Assembly: GCA_036768485.1 (NCBI GenBank)
Contig: JAVLUZ010000273.1
Location: 2,227,669 to 2,291,668, forward strand
Direction of reading: 5' to 3'
DNA: 64,000 bases
DNA from: Mermis nigrescens
Taxonomy: Eukaryota > Nematoda > Enoplea > Mermithida > Mermithidae
Of the stretch, positions 25,201 through 40,200 are shown piece by piece (position 1 is the first letter of the stretch; every line of letters starts with the position of its first letter). The notes beneath the pieces were generated by a model. It was not told the origin of the DNA and did no database searches. It saw nothing but the letters and a program-made list of their open reading frames with translations. A program made the translations under genes and the position numbers.

Positions 25201-28200
25201 GTTAGAAAAGCCGAAAAACGATGTTTTTGCTTTTGACGCGTACTCGCGATTTTGAAGCCCGAAAAAAGGCGCTTTAAACCCCAGAATTCCCAGCCTGCGC
25301 ATGTCCGCCGACTGACCTAACAAAAGCCTGTTCGACTTCGCCTTGAACACGATACCCGAGTGCAAAATCTTGCGCCAGCCGGAGCAATTGGTTTCGCCGT
25401 TAAAAATTAATTTAGGCTGCAACGACTCGCACTTGACGTGATTCTGACACCAGTGCAACATTTGCAAATTTTGCGTCTCGTTCGCCAGCTTGTCCACTTG
25501 GTCGCACAAATTTTTCAGAAAATCGAGCGATTCGGACAAAGCTAGCTTGTCCTCGTGCTGTTCGGGCGTGTATTTCAATATTTCCTTCAGGACCAGCGGA
25601 TATTTGGTGACTCGGCTGATCGGAATCAACAGGAAGTGGTTCAGTGGCAAACCCCGCGCAGCCGGATGTTGACTGCAACGCGAATGAATTGTTTGAAACT
25701 TTTTGCACGTTTTGATTTTGTTTTCTAATAAATCCAGCGAAGATTGTTGCTCGTGGCAGAAAACCAGGAATGCGTCGAATACGGAGCGAGATTTCAATAA
25801 GGCGCAACCGATCTGTTAGGTTTAATGCAACCATGTGTACCAGTGTTTTTTTGTACAAGATCCGTTTGTACATGTACAAAGATAGTCCCCAAGTCTTTGT
25901 ACATTTTGTACATGAAAATTTTCGAGTACTATAATATAATACAGTAATGATTTTACTGTGATAAAACAGGGTTTTCGATCTGTGGTCAGTGATCGGACCG
26001 AGGGTACTTTTTGGACCCTCGGCCTCGGCCGAGGCGCCTCAAAATCCTTGCCTCGGCCGAGGGTAATGCCGAGGGTCAAGCTTATATACCTATACCCATA
26101 AATAGTGCTCTTAGAATATTTTGTATGCACATGAGCTAGAGAATAATCGTAATATTGAACACTTTATCGAATGTCATTTTCAATAATAGTAGATTAAATG
26201 TGTGAAGGATTTATTGAATAAAGTCAGCAGAATGAAAGCATACTTAATTTAACAAGTTGCCGTTGAAGACTTGGAAAAGTTAATAAAAAATATGGCTGAA
26301 CAAGCACTTAAAAACTTTTATTACTATACATAAATAAGAAAACAGTGTCAAAGAAATACGAACAAACGAAATAAGCTAAGTAAAGACAGAAATGTAGCCA
26401 TTGTTGTGCTCGCTTTTGCAGTAATGCATGTTTAAACACGCTTTTTCAGTCATCTAATTCTGGTGTGGTAGGTAATATGACAGAAACTGCACTGCACTTT
26501 CCGATCATAGTTTCCCAAGGTCCAGAGTTGAGGGAAGGGTGAAATCCCAAAATGGGGGACCAGTAAATTAAGTAGTGTCTTTGTATGAGCGAACAAATTT
26601 TTGTAGATATTTTATATAAATATATTTTTAAACAAACACGTTTTTACATACTGCCAGTGTGTGACCTGCAACCGGCATGCAGTCCTAAACAGTGTTTTTT
26701 GTGCAAGATACATTTTTACATGAACAAAAATGGTATCCAAAAGTCTTTGAACATTTTGTACATGCAAATTTTTGTGTACTATTATATATAGTATGGTACA
26801 GTAGCGATTTAGTGTGGTAAAACAGGGGTTTTCGACCTTCGGTAGCGTATCCTAGCTAATTCCTGGGTCTCTGAATATTTGACATTTTTTCCATTCTAAA
26901 TGCAAATTCTATTATTTTAAAGATATATAGGACAGACAATTACTGATGCGCCAAAAATTTTCGGGAATTTTACACCTTTTTACAGTTTTTGTCTCTCCAG
27001 AAATCTTTGTGCATGTACAAAGACAGTCCTGAAAGGTCTCTGTACATTATGAAAAATCTTTGCCGAGTACAAAAAACCGTGGTCCTAAATGTGATAATTC
27101 GGCCTGGATATAGTTCATAAGATTATTTGGCGCGAAGCGCCGAAATTTTTATGAGCTTTTGATGAAATTTACACATAAAACTTGACTGAGAAAGCTAAAA
27201 CAACTTGTACCTACTACAAAATCAGAAATATTACAGATATTGTAATATGCCAATTAAATCTTGTAATAAGCACTACTGTGCTTAGAAATCCAATGCAACA
27301 TCAGGATAAATTAGTCAATTTTATCTTTGAACGGCAAAAAAGTGCAAAGTTATTAAATAGTACTTATTTTGCATAAAATTTTTAAAAACAGTATAAATAG
27401 ATACAAAAGATATATAAATCTGCATAAAGATGCCTAGATTACACAAAAATTGATTTTGGAGTGTTTATTTCCCCTGCTTCAATCTAAATACAGTATATTA
27501 GCGATATTTTGCGCGAAGCGCCGAAAATTTTTTGAAATTTCCTAAAATATTCTGAAAAACGATATAATTAATATCACTTTGTCCAAGAAAGTATTTTAAC
27601 ATTGTATAAAAATGGCTCAAAAAAATGCGCGAGCCAAAATTGATTTTTGGCAAAACCTGCATTTATTGGCCATTTTTAGGTGCGTTTTTGCGATTTTCGG
27701 CCGAAAATTCGTAATCATTTACGCCCTCTCCCATAAAAATGGCCGAAAACCATACGTGTAACAGGAAGGGCTTTGGGGAATTACCACCCACCCAGGGTTG
27801 GACGTCCTCCCCTAACCCTTCCCTCCAACGTCAGAAAATTTTGACCCACCCTCCTCATTTTTGGCGAAAATTTGCGCTTTGTTGGCTATTTTAGGTGCTT
27901 TTGCCATTTTTGACATAGAATTAGAGTCGCTAATCCCCCACCCGAAATTTCTAGCCGTTACATGTATGCCGAGGAGCCCCTCCCAAAAATTTTGAGCTAT
28001 TACATGCATGTTTTATAGTGACAGTTTGTCTATTTACTCTTGCTTACATTCAAAAATACTCTATCACTTCGGGAAATTCTAATAGTTAGCTGCACTTTTG
28101 CCATAGTAAAAATTAGGTTCAAAAATATTCAAAAGGTTTTCACCAAAAATCGTCTGACAGTGACTTGAGTCTTGTACCCTGAGAGGGGGGTAATAAACCT

Positions 28201-31200
28201 CCCTCACCCCTCCCTTCGGGAATGTGTGTTTCCGATCCATGTAGCAAGCATGAGAATTAAAACTTAGTCATCACATGAATAATAAATTGGCACTTTGCTG
28301 TATGTAACTTTGTGTAACTGGGTACGCGACTGAAACCACAAGAAAAGTCTATAGGTAAAAAATAGCCTTTGTACTGCAGATGCATTCTAAATAGTTAATA
28401 TTCAACGGACATATTAAACTTATTCAAATTTGATTTTAACCCTCGGCGCCTCGGCACTTTTCAGCCTCGCCCTCGGCGCCGAGGCCGAGGCTCCAAAAAC
28501 GCCGAGGCTTGCCGAGGCCGAGACCTCGGCCTCGGTCCGATCACTGTCTGTGGTAGTGTATTTTAGCTGATTTCTGGGTTTCTGACGCCAAAAATTACTA
28601 AAAATTGTCTCAAACCGGCGCGAAGCGCCAAATTTTTTGGCATTTTTCCATTCTTAATGCCAATTCTGCCATTTTAAAGATATATAGGAGAAACAATTAC
28701 TCATTTCGGCGCCAAGCGCCGAAAATTTTTGCGAATTCGACCTTTTTACACTTTTTGTCTCCCCAAAGATCTGTGTACATTTTGTACACACAAATTTTCG
28801 GGTACTATAATATGGTACAGTAGCGATTTTAGTGTGGTAACAACAGTTGTTTGACTTTTGGTAGTGTATTTTAGCTAATTTCTGAGTGTCTAAGGGCAAA
28901 AATGACTAAGAATCGTCTTAAAACGGCGCGAGGCGCCGAAAAATTTGACATTTTTCCCTTTGAAATGCAATTTCTGCCATTATAAAGATATATGGAACAC
29001 ACAATTACTCATTTCGGCGCGAAGCGAAGAAATTTTTGCGAATTTCAGACCTTTTTTGCAATTTTTGTCCTCCCAAAAATCTTTGTACATGTACAAAGAC
29101 GGTCCCGAAAAGTCTTTGTACATCGAAAAAATCTTTGCCGAGTACAAAAAAACACTGATGTGTACGTATTGAAATAATAAGTTGAATTATTCTAGACATT
29201 TCAAGGAGACGAGCGAGGCAAATTCGGGATTGAAAGACCGGAATCGAAAAAAGGACATGCGAGGGGAAATTCGACAAGATATGAGCATACATGCGTGTGG
29301 GGGTCTAATGCCCACAGAATACAACAATGGGAAATTTTCTTAGGAAAATGAGGCAAAATTGATGAAAATTGAAAATTTTCTTAAAAAGTGCTTTACATTG
29401 ACCAGAAACTGAGTAAAAGTGTATTTTTAACGCTGTTTTACCGCCTATATCAGTTTTTTAGGTTATTTTGCTTCAAAAAATCTCAAATCTTGACCCATCC
29501 CCCAGACCGGCTCACCCGCTAGATCGGCCATGCTGTGCATCTATGGATATGAGTTGGGCTGAAACGGGATAAAATATAGTTTTTACGAAAGTGATTTTAT
29601 TATACTTAAGCTACGAAAGAAAGTAATGTGGAGCTATTCTAACGATTAAGACGATTTATGAGATCACCGTTAGTCATTTATGTATTGTTTTTATTTTTTT
29701 ACATTTTTCCGTGTATCGTTTTTTCAGTTAACCATCGTACCAGCCAATGCAGTGCAACTATAAACTCCTGACAGCCAGCACACCGAATTCGCTGCTGAGT
29801 GAGTATAAGTGGATTTGTTCATGAAGCGCGACATAATTATGCATGAGACAAAAAATATGAGAATCAAGATTAGTCACATCAACCATATTTCGAAACTTTT
29901 AACCCAAAATGAGCATTAAAAATATTCATTCTAGCCTTTGTTCATCTGTTTAATTTTCAATGCAAAAATTGACCTTTTTCTCCATCTTTTCTACGAGGGA
30001 TAATTTTTCTGCAGCTTTTATTATCTACCTGATTTTTCAATTAAAGGTTGAATTTACACCCATTGTTCAAATTTTATTCCATACTATCCAGACACGAAGA
30101 GCTTGGAAGTTTTGGGGGAGTGAAACACAAAAAATTTTCTAAAATGCCGTCTTTAGGCTCAAAAACGATGGATACGTGTCTGAAACATAATTTTTTTGGC
30201 GTTTCTCATGATTTTTCTATAACGTGAAAATGCAAAATAAAATCGAAAAATATGAAAAAATTCAAATAAATTAAACACAGTATAGTCAAAAAATGAGTAT
30301 ATGGCGCTAAGCGCTAAAGTTTGACATTTTTGAGAAAAAGGCATGGCTAAGGACGCTCAAAACAGCACCGTTTCTACGAACTGACGGAACATCGCGAATT
30401 AAGGCGGCAGAATGAAAAATTTTTCGGATAGATTAAAACCTTCCTACAGGGGTGAAGGAACCCCCTTACAGCCTGAACTAATGTAAACTTTTTATAAGAA
30501 AATTTAAAATAAAAAAAAAATTTTAAAAAATGTTCTATAAAATTTTCGGTCGAAAATCCGACTATTCATTACACACACAATCATCACCAGTCCATCAGAT
30601 GACCGTAGAACGCCCAGAGATGTTAAGCATGTACTCATAGGTTCACTCTGAAGCAAATTTTGATGTAGGTATGTACTCTTAATGTTAAATGTTTTTGATT
30701 TTTTTAAAATTCTGATGCAAAAAGAGCAGACAGTTACAGCTATCGCAAGTAAAGATTCATTAATTAATCTGCTTACCAATTTCATTACTACTTCCGTCGA
30801 CAAAAATAATAGCATTGATCAATTTAAAACTCTTTCCTTGCAATTAAGCAAGCACTATGTAGGAACAAAAAATTGAACGATCATGGCTGTGTAAGAAACT
30901 GAATATTAGTTTAGAAAGCATGGGACGATAATAGATCGTAAAACAATGCATACCCGATTTTCCCCGTAATGTTTCAACGCTTTGAACAGTGTCTTCGAAC
31001 CCTTGATCAAATCATCCCAGTTAAGAAACAGTTGTTTCAGTTCTTCAGGAGTAAGGCAAGACGATTCTTGAATCTGTTTATAAAATACTTGCCGCACCAT
31101 TAGCAAATCATCGACAAAATTACGTTCCGTTTGCAAAAGTTCATGACAGTACATAGCCCGCTTTGTTGCTGCTTTGTCGTCAGAATTAGGTTCTTGTGGG

Positions 31201-34200
31201 ACCATCGAATCTAAATTTCGCTCTTCTACTTCTATGGCATCGTGATAGACAGCTTCCGACGATTCTTGTATTTCAAGTGAACTGTGAAGAACATAGTGAG
31301 TTGAATAGAGGCTAGTTAATTTGAATGGCGTAGTCTGAAGCCTCAGCTCCTTACAATTCCTGTGATTTTTTAAAGAGAAAATACAAAAAAACGTTAAAGA
31401 TTCATGTTCCGTATTATATGACAGAATTTTTAAAGGAAATAGTTTCCACCAATGCGCCAATTCGAGCATCTATATACGCGTTATGCATAACTTACGTAAT
31501 CTTGTTTACAAAAAGCAATTTTTTAAGCGAAAATTGGCTATAAATTGGACTATATTATTCCCATTCACAAACTGTGGGCCGCCATTGTTGATTGGCAGGC
31601 ATGTGCATCACCGTCGTCAACGTGCTAGATGTATATCATGGTTAGCCTGGGAGTGGGAGATCAGTTAGAGATGACAAAGCTAAAGCCTCAATTCTCCACC
31701 AAGATAGACTCGCCTCAAGCAAAAATTACAAAACAATAAAAGCCTTTGTTCTTAGTTTTAAATAATATCAAGTACTTATACGGGAACCATGGGCGTACGC
31801 AGGCGGGGGGGGGCGGCCGCCCCATCAGCCCAAAAATAATTTTGGTTAGGTAAGGAACTGCATGAAAATCGGCATCGAAAAATCAGAAAATTTTCGGCGC
31901 CTCTCACCGTCGAATCAGGCACGTATCTCTGGGAGATGGGGGGGATTCGGACGAACCCCCCAAAATTCAGAAAAATCGGAAAAATATGACTCTTTTAACG
32001 TTATTTTGCACTATTTTTGGCCCTTTTGGGCTTAGTATCCACAAAAATTGGTGTTGGTCCCCCAAAAATAGGACGGCCAGCTACGTGCCTGTGTAGAATC
32101 ATATTTTCGTTAATTTAGGCACAAGCGCGGTCAAAAAAACGTCATTTCTCATAGCTTATAAGAAAAAAATGAAATTTTTCGGAAAGTTTGAATTTTATAG
32201 GCTTAACGGATAAAGTACATGTTTGGAAACGTCAGAAAATGCACTTTACTCGGTGCCCCGGCGAACATATCCCATAATAAAGTATCACCAATTTCGGACC
32301 ACCCCCTCTTAAAAATACCCACACAAAATGAAAAAAAATTTTGTTAGACAAAAACTCATTTTCTTTGTCATTTCTAGTAAGGCAATCTCAATGCTGCAAA
32401 CCGTTTCTGCGTATCCGCGATCCAGGAGCCAGCTTTATTAATAAGAAAGAGATCGCACAAAAATTGGGTCGAAAAGAAACTTGGGTCCAGGACAAATGTA
32501 GTAATCATGCTAGATAATGCTTTACAGAATTCTTACCACTGATTTTGTCGCAAGAAAACCGAACAATGATCGAAAATTCCAGCAAAATTAATTTTTGCGG
32601 CCATGACATTTGACCTAGAAACTCCTCCGATTCTAATGCTACCGCAAACATTTAGGGTAATGTGAAAATTAGAGATGAAAGTCTAATGTCACAGGAATAA
32701 GGTCATGGTCATTATTCTAGCAATGTGTTGCGAAAAACTTTGGAAAGTTAGGACAATATTAATATTGATTTGCTTGAAAATTTATAGTTTTTACCAACTT
32801 CTTTTCAAAGAACCATTGTAAGCTTATGGTGGGCTAAGCACACAAGCTACTTGTATCAATTCCGTTTTGAATTCTGTACAAATTGATATATAATTCGACT
32901 TTAGATTGTCTTTGGTTAATGCTGCAGGGGGAGCAAAAGGTTATTTGACACCCGGTATGCATAATCAGTGAAGTAAACAACATATTCTACATTATAAATT
33001 TTTGATTTACAAAGTAGATACCTATCTTGAGATCTCATGTGTAACATCGAACTGAGCTCTTTTACATATTTTCTTGACATAATTTTCCTGATAAGCCTAT
33101 TTATGGGATTTCTCATTGAAGCATCTTTTTTTAGGGAATTACTATTTTTTCGTTATGCTTTACGACACTTTGCTAAACAATTAAATTGAGTCACATTAAT
33201 TTTAAAAGTAGAAAATTTGAATAACACTTGCGTTCAAATTATCTAAGCGTAATATCAGAAAGCAAAGTATTTGAGAATGTATAATTTGCGCAGAAGTAGT
33301 GAAGTTTGGGCAACACTACACTCCGCTTCATGTCCATTAGCAAGATTCCTTTATTTTACCAGCTGAAGGTAGTCAAATCGATTATGCGTTAGTCAAATCA
33401 ATTATGCGTCTAAGCGGTTTCGGCCTGCTCAGCTCAAAAAGAGGTTCAAAATTTAGCATTATGCGCGAAACGAAAATCAATTTTTTAACAACCGAAAGCA
33501 ATTTTGCACAAGCGCTTTACATGTTCAACGCGCAGCAGAATCTGAGCAAGACCACTTTAATCAATAAAGCTGCTTCGATATAAAGACCTACATAACTACT
33601 AGTAAATGAACTAAAAAGGTCTATTTCAATAATAGGTAGGTACCTATGTAATAACTCCGCAAAGCACGAAAAATACGCGGAGGCCGTATTGTAATTCTGA
33701 ACAGAATGTTGGAGCAGTCTTTTTTCCTATGAATTTCTGCAGTTATCATTTATTATTTCTCAATAATGACATATAGTCAAAAAGACAGCAAGAAAAATAA
33801 CGTAACAAAGCGAAGTTCCGGCGAATGCCAAACTTAAACCTTTATATCATGGAGACAAGTAGGCAAAATTCAATTTTGAGATCGATGTTTCAACAGTAAT
33901 GTCAGTGTGACTTAAACCTGAAAATATTAGCAACGTCTTGCATTCCACCTAACAAGTCTGGAATATCTACCTTAATGTAACGGCTCAAAATTCAAGGAGG
34001 GGGTCCCGGCCATTTTGAGTGGGAGGGGGTAAATGATCAACAATTTTAGGCCAAAAAATTCAATTATTTTCTCAAAAATCGGGGGAAGGTCAGAGTGTTT
34101 TTTTGTACAAGGTCCGTTTGTACATGCACAAAGATGATCCCTAAAAGTCTTTGTACATTTTGTACACAAATTTTTGGGTACTATAATATGGTACAGTAGC

Positions 34201-37200
34201 GATTTTAGTGTGGCAAAGACAGAGTTGTTAGACCTTTTTCTGGGTTTCTGAGGGCAAAAAGCACTAATAATCGTCTCAAAACGGCGCGATGCGCCGTTAA
34301 AATTCGACATTTTTTCTTTCAAAATGAAATTTTTGACAATATAAAGATATATAGAACACACAATGTCATTTCGGCGCGAAGCGTCGAAAATTATTGCGAA
34401 TTTTAAACTTTTTTTTGCAGCTTCTGTCTTCCCAAAAATCTTTGTACATGTACAAAGACAGTCCCCAAAAGTCTTTGTTCATCGGAAAAAATCAATACAA
34501 AAAAACACTGGGGGGGGGGTCAAAAATTTTCTGGTTTGGGGAGATGGAGAAACGTACCTACGATTCTTTATGGGGGATCACCCATCATGGTAGCTACTAT
34601 TGTTTTGCCTTCCACATTCAGTGCATTTAATATGTAAAAATAATTCTGCACGATATTTAGACAAAATTTTCTAAGCAACTATAATTTTCAATACGAACGA
34701 AAAGTGACCCGAAACAGTAGATATCTGTGCAATTGAGGAAAAAATTTCTCAACGCATCGTTGTAATCTATAAAGCTCTAGAAATCCCAAGCTACAATACG
34801 GCTTATATAGGCATAAGAAGGGGCGATTGGGTGTTTAATTCCGCCCTGAAGTTTCAAAGAATCAGTTATTCTCAAGCGATTTTGGGAGATGCAAGGTGCT
34901 TCTATGAATTTTCTGTAGCTAATTTAGGAAATCTGACTTATTCACTCAAACTTTCCAATCAATAGTATAAGCTTACTGCAGGAATATCAATTTTTCTAAA
35001 TTTTTTCTGTTGATTGACAATCATCGATTAACACCTTGAGGTACAGCCATCAAACATGGTCAAAAACAGACATTTGTTATTCGATAAATTGAATTCAATC
35101 GCCTTATTAAGTCGATAGTGACGTTTTTAAAAGCCCAAGAAAGGTCGAAATGACTTTTTATGCTGTAAAGAACGCATATTTGTACCAACTACATTACCGT
35201 TGTTTCCCAATTTCACCCCAATGGCCACCATTTCCTTTCCCATAATTCGGTTAATCCTTTCCGCCACGATCATTACAAAACAACAGGTAAAAAACCGATA
35301 CCAATTGCAAGGAACTAAAAAAACAAGTTAATTTTCGGGATTAAGCAAGCTGCGATGATCTGGATTACTTCGCGCATTCAATGTACTTACATACGCAGGC
35401 ACGTATCTCTGGGGGAATAAAGGGGGGGGGTTCGGACCCCCCAAAATTCAGAAAAATAGGACCTTTTAAAAGTTATTTTGTGCTATTTTTGGCCTTTTCA
35501 GGCTTAGTTCCCCCGAAAATTTGTGTTGCACCCCCCAAAATAGGACGGCCAGCTACGTGCCTGTACATACGAGCAGTGTAACTTTATTGCATTCGTCATG
35601 AATACCAGCATAAACCGCCGTACAAATAAAATGCTAGCTAGCAACTTAAAATTAAATGAATGCGTGAGTAACAGAACAATATTATGCTTAAGCAACGAAG
35701 CGCGTCTGGATAAATTCTAAAACGAACGATATCGCTTTAACACAACAAACGTTAGACATGTTTTTCGACGAATACGAATGCAAGAAAGTGCGACAATACG
35801 ACGACAATCAAAAAGGAAGCTAGACGTACAAACGATTCGAAAAAACTAAATAAGTAACGCACCGTTTGCTTTAAAGCAATAATAAATGAATGAAAGTTTT
35901 TGGTAATTAACGCAAAAAATAGATTCGGAATCAGTCATCCAGATCATCGCAGGCACGTGACAACGACAAGTTCTAAATGTAACCTAATGGTTTACAAGCG
36001 AGTGGGCAGGGCGCACGCTTTCTTAGCATCAAGCCAATGAAAGTCGCCCGTGCTAATGAAAGTTTTGGCCATTAGCACGAGGCGCCAACGGTAACGAAGA
36101 CATTTTTGGGCAAAAGCATAATAATTTTAAGGCTTTTGAACGAATTTTTCAGCTAAAAATCCAAAAAATTTTCGGAGTGTCATTTGTATGTACTTACTGT
36201 TTGTTCGTTTAGCCTCAAACGCGCGATCGAAACACTCAGAAATCATTCTTCGTGCAAATCTAGAAGATTATGCATTCATCGTTGTTTACTTGTTTGACAA
36301 GTTATAGCACGAAATAATTACTTTGTGACAACTCGCATTGTTTTCTGTTATTTGAAAACAAAATTAACTTCATGTTTTTTATATTCAATTCATAAGCGCA
36401 GTGGTGTCTCTGGTTAGATTAAATTATGGCAAGCGCATTATCATTCTGATGCTATGATAACAAGGTGTCAGCTTTTTAGTTTATTGAGCAGCATGAAACC
36501 AAAAATTAAGATTTTGAATTCCCTGATTTATTTAAATCTAGCAAAAAACGCTAGAATATCATATCATTCTTAAAGCGATATATTATAAAAGAGAAGGACA
36601 TGCATTACTGACAAAAGAGGGATTAAACGGATAAAAAGCTAGCGTGCCAAGCAAATGTAAGCCATCCCGTGCTAATGGGACAAATTTTCATTAGCCCAGT
36701 GCTCATGGGGGTCGTGCTAAAAAACGCTGGCGGTTATTCTGGCTGGGGGTAAACCCAAAAGACTGCTCCTGCGTTAAAAACACCATTTTTGTCATATAAA
36801 GAATAAAAATTGGAAGGAAGTTGAATATTTTATTTTAAATTGAAAGCCTGAAAAATAAGAAAGTTAGAGGTATGTATATAAGAAGGTAATGAAAGTATCA
36901 TCCCTTATAGTGTGACAAGGGAACAGGTGAAATAACGCGGGAATTTCAGCGCCAACAGTTTAAAACGATGGTGCTCATACCTAGGCGTGGGGGTATGCGC
37001 AACCCCCAGAAACCAAAATATCCCACCCCCAGAATTTAACTTTAATTTTTTGTTTTTCTCGCAATTTTCTGATGCCAATGGATAGTGCTCGATGAGAAAC
37101 GATGAAAAATGATGTTTTTCGCCATATCACAATTTTTAAGGCCATTTTTGATCTTTGAAAAATCTTGACCCCCTCCCAGAACTTTGGTGCCGCCCACCTA

Positions 37201-40200
37201 TGACGGTGCGGTTCGTCGATAATCAGTTAGTTAATTCGTCTATAGAACAATCTCGTTCGTTTATAACTAACTTAAGCATTAATATTTCGATTACAAATTC
37301 TATAGCTGGTGATACATTCCGAATTCTCGTTGAACAACCGCTTAACCTCATTAGTTAAAAAAGTGCTCATAAAACCGAGTCCAAACGATGCGTTACTTTA
37401 TCTGCCACCGGAAGAAAATAAATATGTATCAAATCAATGAATTAAAGAGAACTTTCGAATAGATATCATTGGCTCATTCCAAAATCAGACAGAAACTATT
37501 TGTCCTTAACTGATCCTGAAAATAAGACTGGATCGAAATCAAACAAATCAGAATTCAATTATTAAAGAAATCGGATCAAGAAGCTACTCACGCAGCACGC
37601 AGAGTAGGAATGAAGAGGTGTACTAAAATAATAAGAAACAGGCACGTAGCTGGCCATTTTATTCTGGGTGAACCAACATCAATGTTTGGGGGGACTGAAC
37701 CCAAAAAAGCCAAAAATAGCACAAAATAACGTTTAAAAAGTCCTATTTTTCCGATTTTTCTGAATTTATGGGGGGGGGTTTCCGAACCCTCCCCATTCCC
37801 TCCAGAGATGCGTGCCTGATAAGTAACTATCATAAATTCAAGCAAAGTAACTCGAGTCTATGGACGAATGTTCAATCAAAAAATGCGTCATTTGTGACTA
37901 AAAAAGCGACGAAACGCCGATTCATCTAATAAGAAAATGAGAAAAGTTATACAGATGAGAATCCAGAAAATTTTTAATTTTGAAGGCAAGTTAACGATTG
38001 GTACCTATCAACATTAAATAGGTACACTTACACTCGAAGAAACCCCAATGTTTAATCATTTTCTCGAATCAAATAAATTCGAGCAGGTACTTCTACGTAA
38101 TTACTGTATAGTTTTACCAAGTAAATATCTACAATAATTTCTAATGCAGAATTAATATTTTATCAAGCGATTATAAAAGATTTCTTTGCGCTTTTGAAAA
38201 TACTCAGTTTATATTGAATTAAATTAAGCGCAATGAGAAGCGAAAATTTTTGAAATCTTCATAGAAAATGAAACGCTTTTGTCTATCACTAACAAACAAA
38301 CGCTTGAATATTCCGCAAAATTTCTAGCTGAATAATTTTTTATTTTGATTATGACTGTACGAAGGCAACACCTGACAAGCCATACTATTGATCTTAGTAA
38401 TATGTAAGCGTGTCATAAGAAAAAGCAGAACACACACACAATGATATGAGAAATGCAATGATGACGTCAGTACAGGTTGCTGAGAGGTTGTTATTCAATT
38501 TAATAAATCCCTCAATACTTCAATTTCACAATACCCATAATTTTTTATCCAACGACTCAAGTATGGATTTTTGTGATTTTTCAGACTTTCTCGATTTTCA
38601 ATCGCAAAAATTTTACATAAGCTTTTTTACGAGAATACGATCGACAAGCCTCTGTACATATCTCACATGGAAGAATCCAATGTATAATGCGTATTATTTC
38701 CTTTTGAAATGTGCTTTAAAGAATAAAAACGCATTTCAATACTTTCCTAAACCCCTGAATATTTGGACTTTTAAGGCTAGCGATTTCAATTTAATGTCTT
38801 TGTAACAGCCGAAAAATTCCTGCCAAATAAAAAAGATGGTTGTCTAGGTAATTCAAATGACCAATCTTTTTAGAAAAGTAGCATTTTTCAATCAATAGTC
38901 AAAAATTTAATGACTTTATTCCTAAAATGACATGCCAATCACAAAAATAAGAGTCAATACAGTATAACTTCAAGTTGCATCACCAACTCACTTTCGATTT
39001 TAAAACAAGGCTGTTTTATGAAGATATACTACTACACAACATATGTAATATGGGGGCTTAAGGGATCCACCACCCGGGGTCGGTCGCCTCCCATTCTCCG
39101 AAGTCAGGAAATTTTCAACCCCCCCAACTTTGAGCGAATAATTGTATAATTGGCCATTTCTAGGTGCTTTCTTGCCATTCTTGGCCAAAAATTAGAGGCA
39201 ATTCATCCGTCCCCTGAAAATGGCCGGGGACCAATCATGATCTTAGGGAGGTTTCAAACCCCAGAAAAATTTTCAACACCCCCAGAAAAATTGTCAACCC
39301 GCAAAAATTCTTTCACCCTCCCTCGAGAATTGACAATTTTTTTAAAGTTCCCAAAAATTTCCTAAAAATTTGTAGAAAAGATGTTTTTAACGCTTTTAGC
39401 CATCTATTTGCTCAAAAGTGCCAAATTTTCGGCGCTTCGCGTCATTATACTCACGTTTTAACTATATTTTGTTCAATTAATTCGACTTTTTATTTTTTTC
39501 GAAAATTTCTTATACTTTTATGCTCCAAAAAGATGCATCGTCAGAAACCCTGAAAACGACGTTTTTGACGCGTACCTACCATTTTTGGACCCAAAAAAGG
39601 CACTTTATGATTTCACCCCCATAAATCCCATACTGTGCATGTACGGCGGGGACCCCACCCTAAATTTAGAGCCGTTACACGTCTGTTTCGAAGTACCGGC
39701 TGGATTTAAACCGAGATACTTCCATCACACTACAGCAAAAATTTACTCCACGATCATCGCGCAGTTTATGAGGACGCTGATAAAGTGATTATTTACAATT
39801 AGTTCAAATTAAATAATTTAAATTTATAATAATTATCAATTTACGGTAATATATACCATAACGCCGCTGTATTTACCGTTCATTGACCGAAATAGGCCGG
39901 ACGTAAGTAGCCGGAAAAAGGCCACGTTGACCCGAAGCCGTTTCGCCTTGCCACCAATCGTCGTCAATTCTTTCCAATACGCTAACCCTTTCGCCGCGTT
40001 TTAGGCTCAACTCATCGTCTTGTTGAGCGGCGTAATCAAACATCACAATCACGGTTTCGTTTTGCTGATAATCTGATTGTTTGCAAAATAAAAGAGCGGT
40101 TAATTCGAAACGTTTAAGGGAAACAGAAATGGGCTACGAAAAATGTGCCGGCAATAATCAGAATACGGAGGGAGATTTAGTCGCAATTAAACGAACAAAG

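Larger units (their letters stand above)
25841..29157. mobile_element. CAGTG-family MITE split by a 2.56-kb insertion
   Basis: Ends CAGTGTTTTTTTGTAC and ...AAAAAAACACTG, with perfect duplications ATGTGTAC at 25,833-25,840 and 29,158-29,165. Without the inner insertion (25,987-28,546 plus one copy of TCTGTGGT) the element would be about 750 bp. It contains two or more GGCGCGAAGCGCC-type hairpins and internal duplication of the family sequence. Its left end is 29 bp from exon I. Confidence 0.92.

Noticed and set aside
22060..29170. CRISPR-like array from the many spaced repeats
   Set aside because: Repeat lengths, spacing and nested TSDs show transposons in a eukaryotic intron, not direct repeats with unique spacers.
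38446..38805. 119-codon open frame on + inside the largest intersectin intron
   Set aside because: No recognised domain, AT-rich amino-acid make-up (F, N, L, S), no upstream promoter or second exon. An intronic gene cannot be excluded but nothing supports it.
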